Of a stretch of 34,846 nt of DNA, positions 34,650-34,846 are shown in pieces. The notes beneath the pieces were generated by a model, which was not told where the DNA came from, made no database searches, and saw only the letters and a program-made list of their open reading frames with translations. Source of the DNA: an alpha proteobacterium AAP81b (lineage in GTDB: Bacteria > Pseudomonadota > Alphaproteobacteria > Sphingomonadales > Sphingomonadaceae); the NCBI GenBank assembly GCA_001295935.1, contig LJHX01000155.1, positions 1-34,846 on the forward strand, in the 5' to 3' direction. Within the stretch, counting starts at the first letter, position 1, and each line of letters begins with the position of its first letter. The position numbers and the translations under genes were made by a program.

Positions 34650-34846
34650 GGCGGGCATGCCGGCACTTCAGCCGCGGAAGTTGACCAAGTTGACCGTTTC
34701 GACCGGAGTCGGACGCCGGTCCCGGCTCGCGGCGACCGGTCCTCCGGTCGCGATCGGGTCCTAGCAAAAACCGATCCTGTAGGACAGGCTAGAGCGGCTT
34801 TCACGGTTGTTGAATCGCCGTCATCGCCCTTCGGGCGACCGCTTCG
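34650..34846. other. Gene-free right edge upstream of clpB
   Basis: I find no gene in this stretch. It holds a small 6-base hairpin with a TTC loop at 34824-34838, which could be the terminator of a gene beyond the edge, and a 6-base hairpin at 34734-34749. Neither is strong. Confidence 0.4.

Overview
The window looks like a chromosomal segment from an alphaproteobacterium, most likely a member of the Sphingomonadales. The supporting evidence is the strongly GC-rich coding sequence, the alphaproteobacterial general stress response set (PhyR, NepR, an EcfG-type sigma factor and a HisKA_2 kinase with EcfG-type promoters), DUF1489, and gene contents typical of sphingomonads. No tRNA, rRNA, CRISPR array, transposase or integrase was seen.

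Layout. 1-1626: the start of a leftward exported protein that runs off the window, a fragment of a second pheT 3' end, and a small AT-richer insert with one secreted-protein gene. 1627-6064 (leftward): pheT, pheS, a Cys-based phosphatase, a remnant like the C-terminus of CcdA, and rpmJ. 6262-8914 (rightward): a DUF4136-type lipoprotein, a zinc carboxypeptidase and a PaaG-like crotonase. 9022-10125: a zinc alcohol dehydrogenase. 10266-12647: a tight xseB-ispA-coaD-cyclophilin run. 12666-13823: an RTX protein. 13925-14950: queA. 14961-18219: two EF-hand paralogues flanking two divergent glycosyltransferase-like paralogues. 18290-20103: mgtE and DUF1489. 20278-20703: an orphan CdiI-like immunity gene of foreign composition. 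20821-23290 (leftward): alcohol dehydrogenase, prepilin peptidase and prolyl-hydroxylase-like oxygenase, overlapping by 4 bases each. 23379-28243: SemiSWEET, a small stress-linked protein, phyR, nepR-ecfG, a sensor kinase and DUF1328. 28318-30002: D-cysteine desulfhydrase and an Asp/Glu racemase, overlapping. 30102-34595: TspO, a sulfotransferase-like protein, a small exported protein and clpB with a heat-shock-type promoter.

How the parts work together. The stress block is self-contained. The kinase can phosphorylate PhyR, PhyR-P sequesters the anti-sigma factor NepR, and EcfG is freed to read GGAAC-N16/17-GTT-type promoters. I see candidates before phyR, nepR and DUF1328, and a weaker one before the small gene at 23710-24042. 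The most unusual structure is the duplicated pheT 3' end. A diverged copy of the last 46 codons lies about 0.9 kb downstream of the intact gene, next to the gene that probably once followed pheT directly. The stretch between holds a low-GC exported protein. This is the footprint expected when an element integrates into the 3' end of a gene and brings a replacement end, but here no integrase remains. Other accessory signals are the orphan CdiI-like gene, the CcdA-like tail, and a long inverted repeat present twice, each time between convergent genes.
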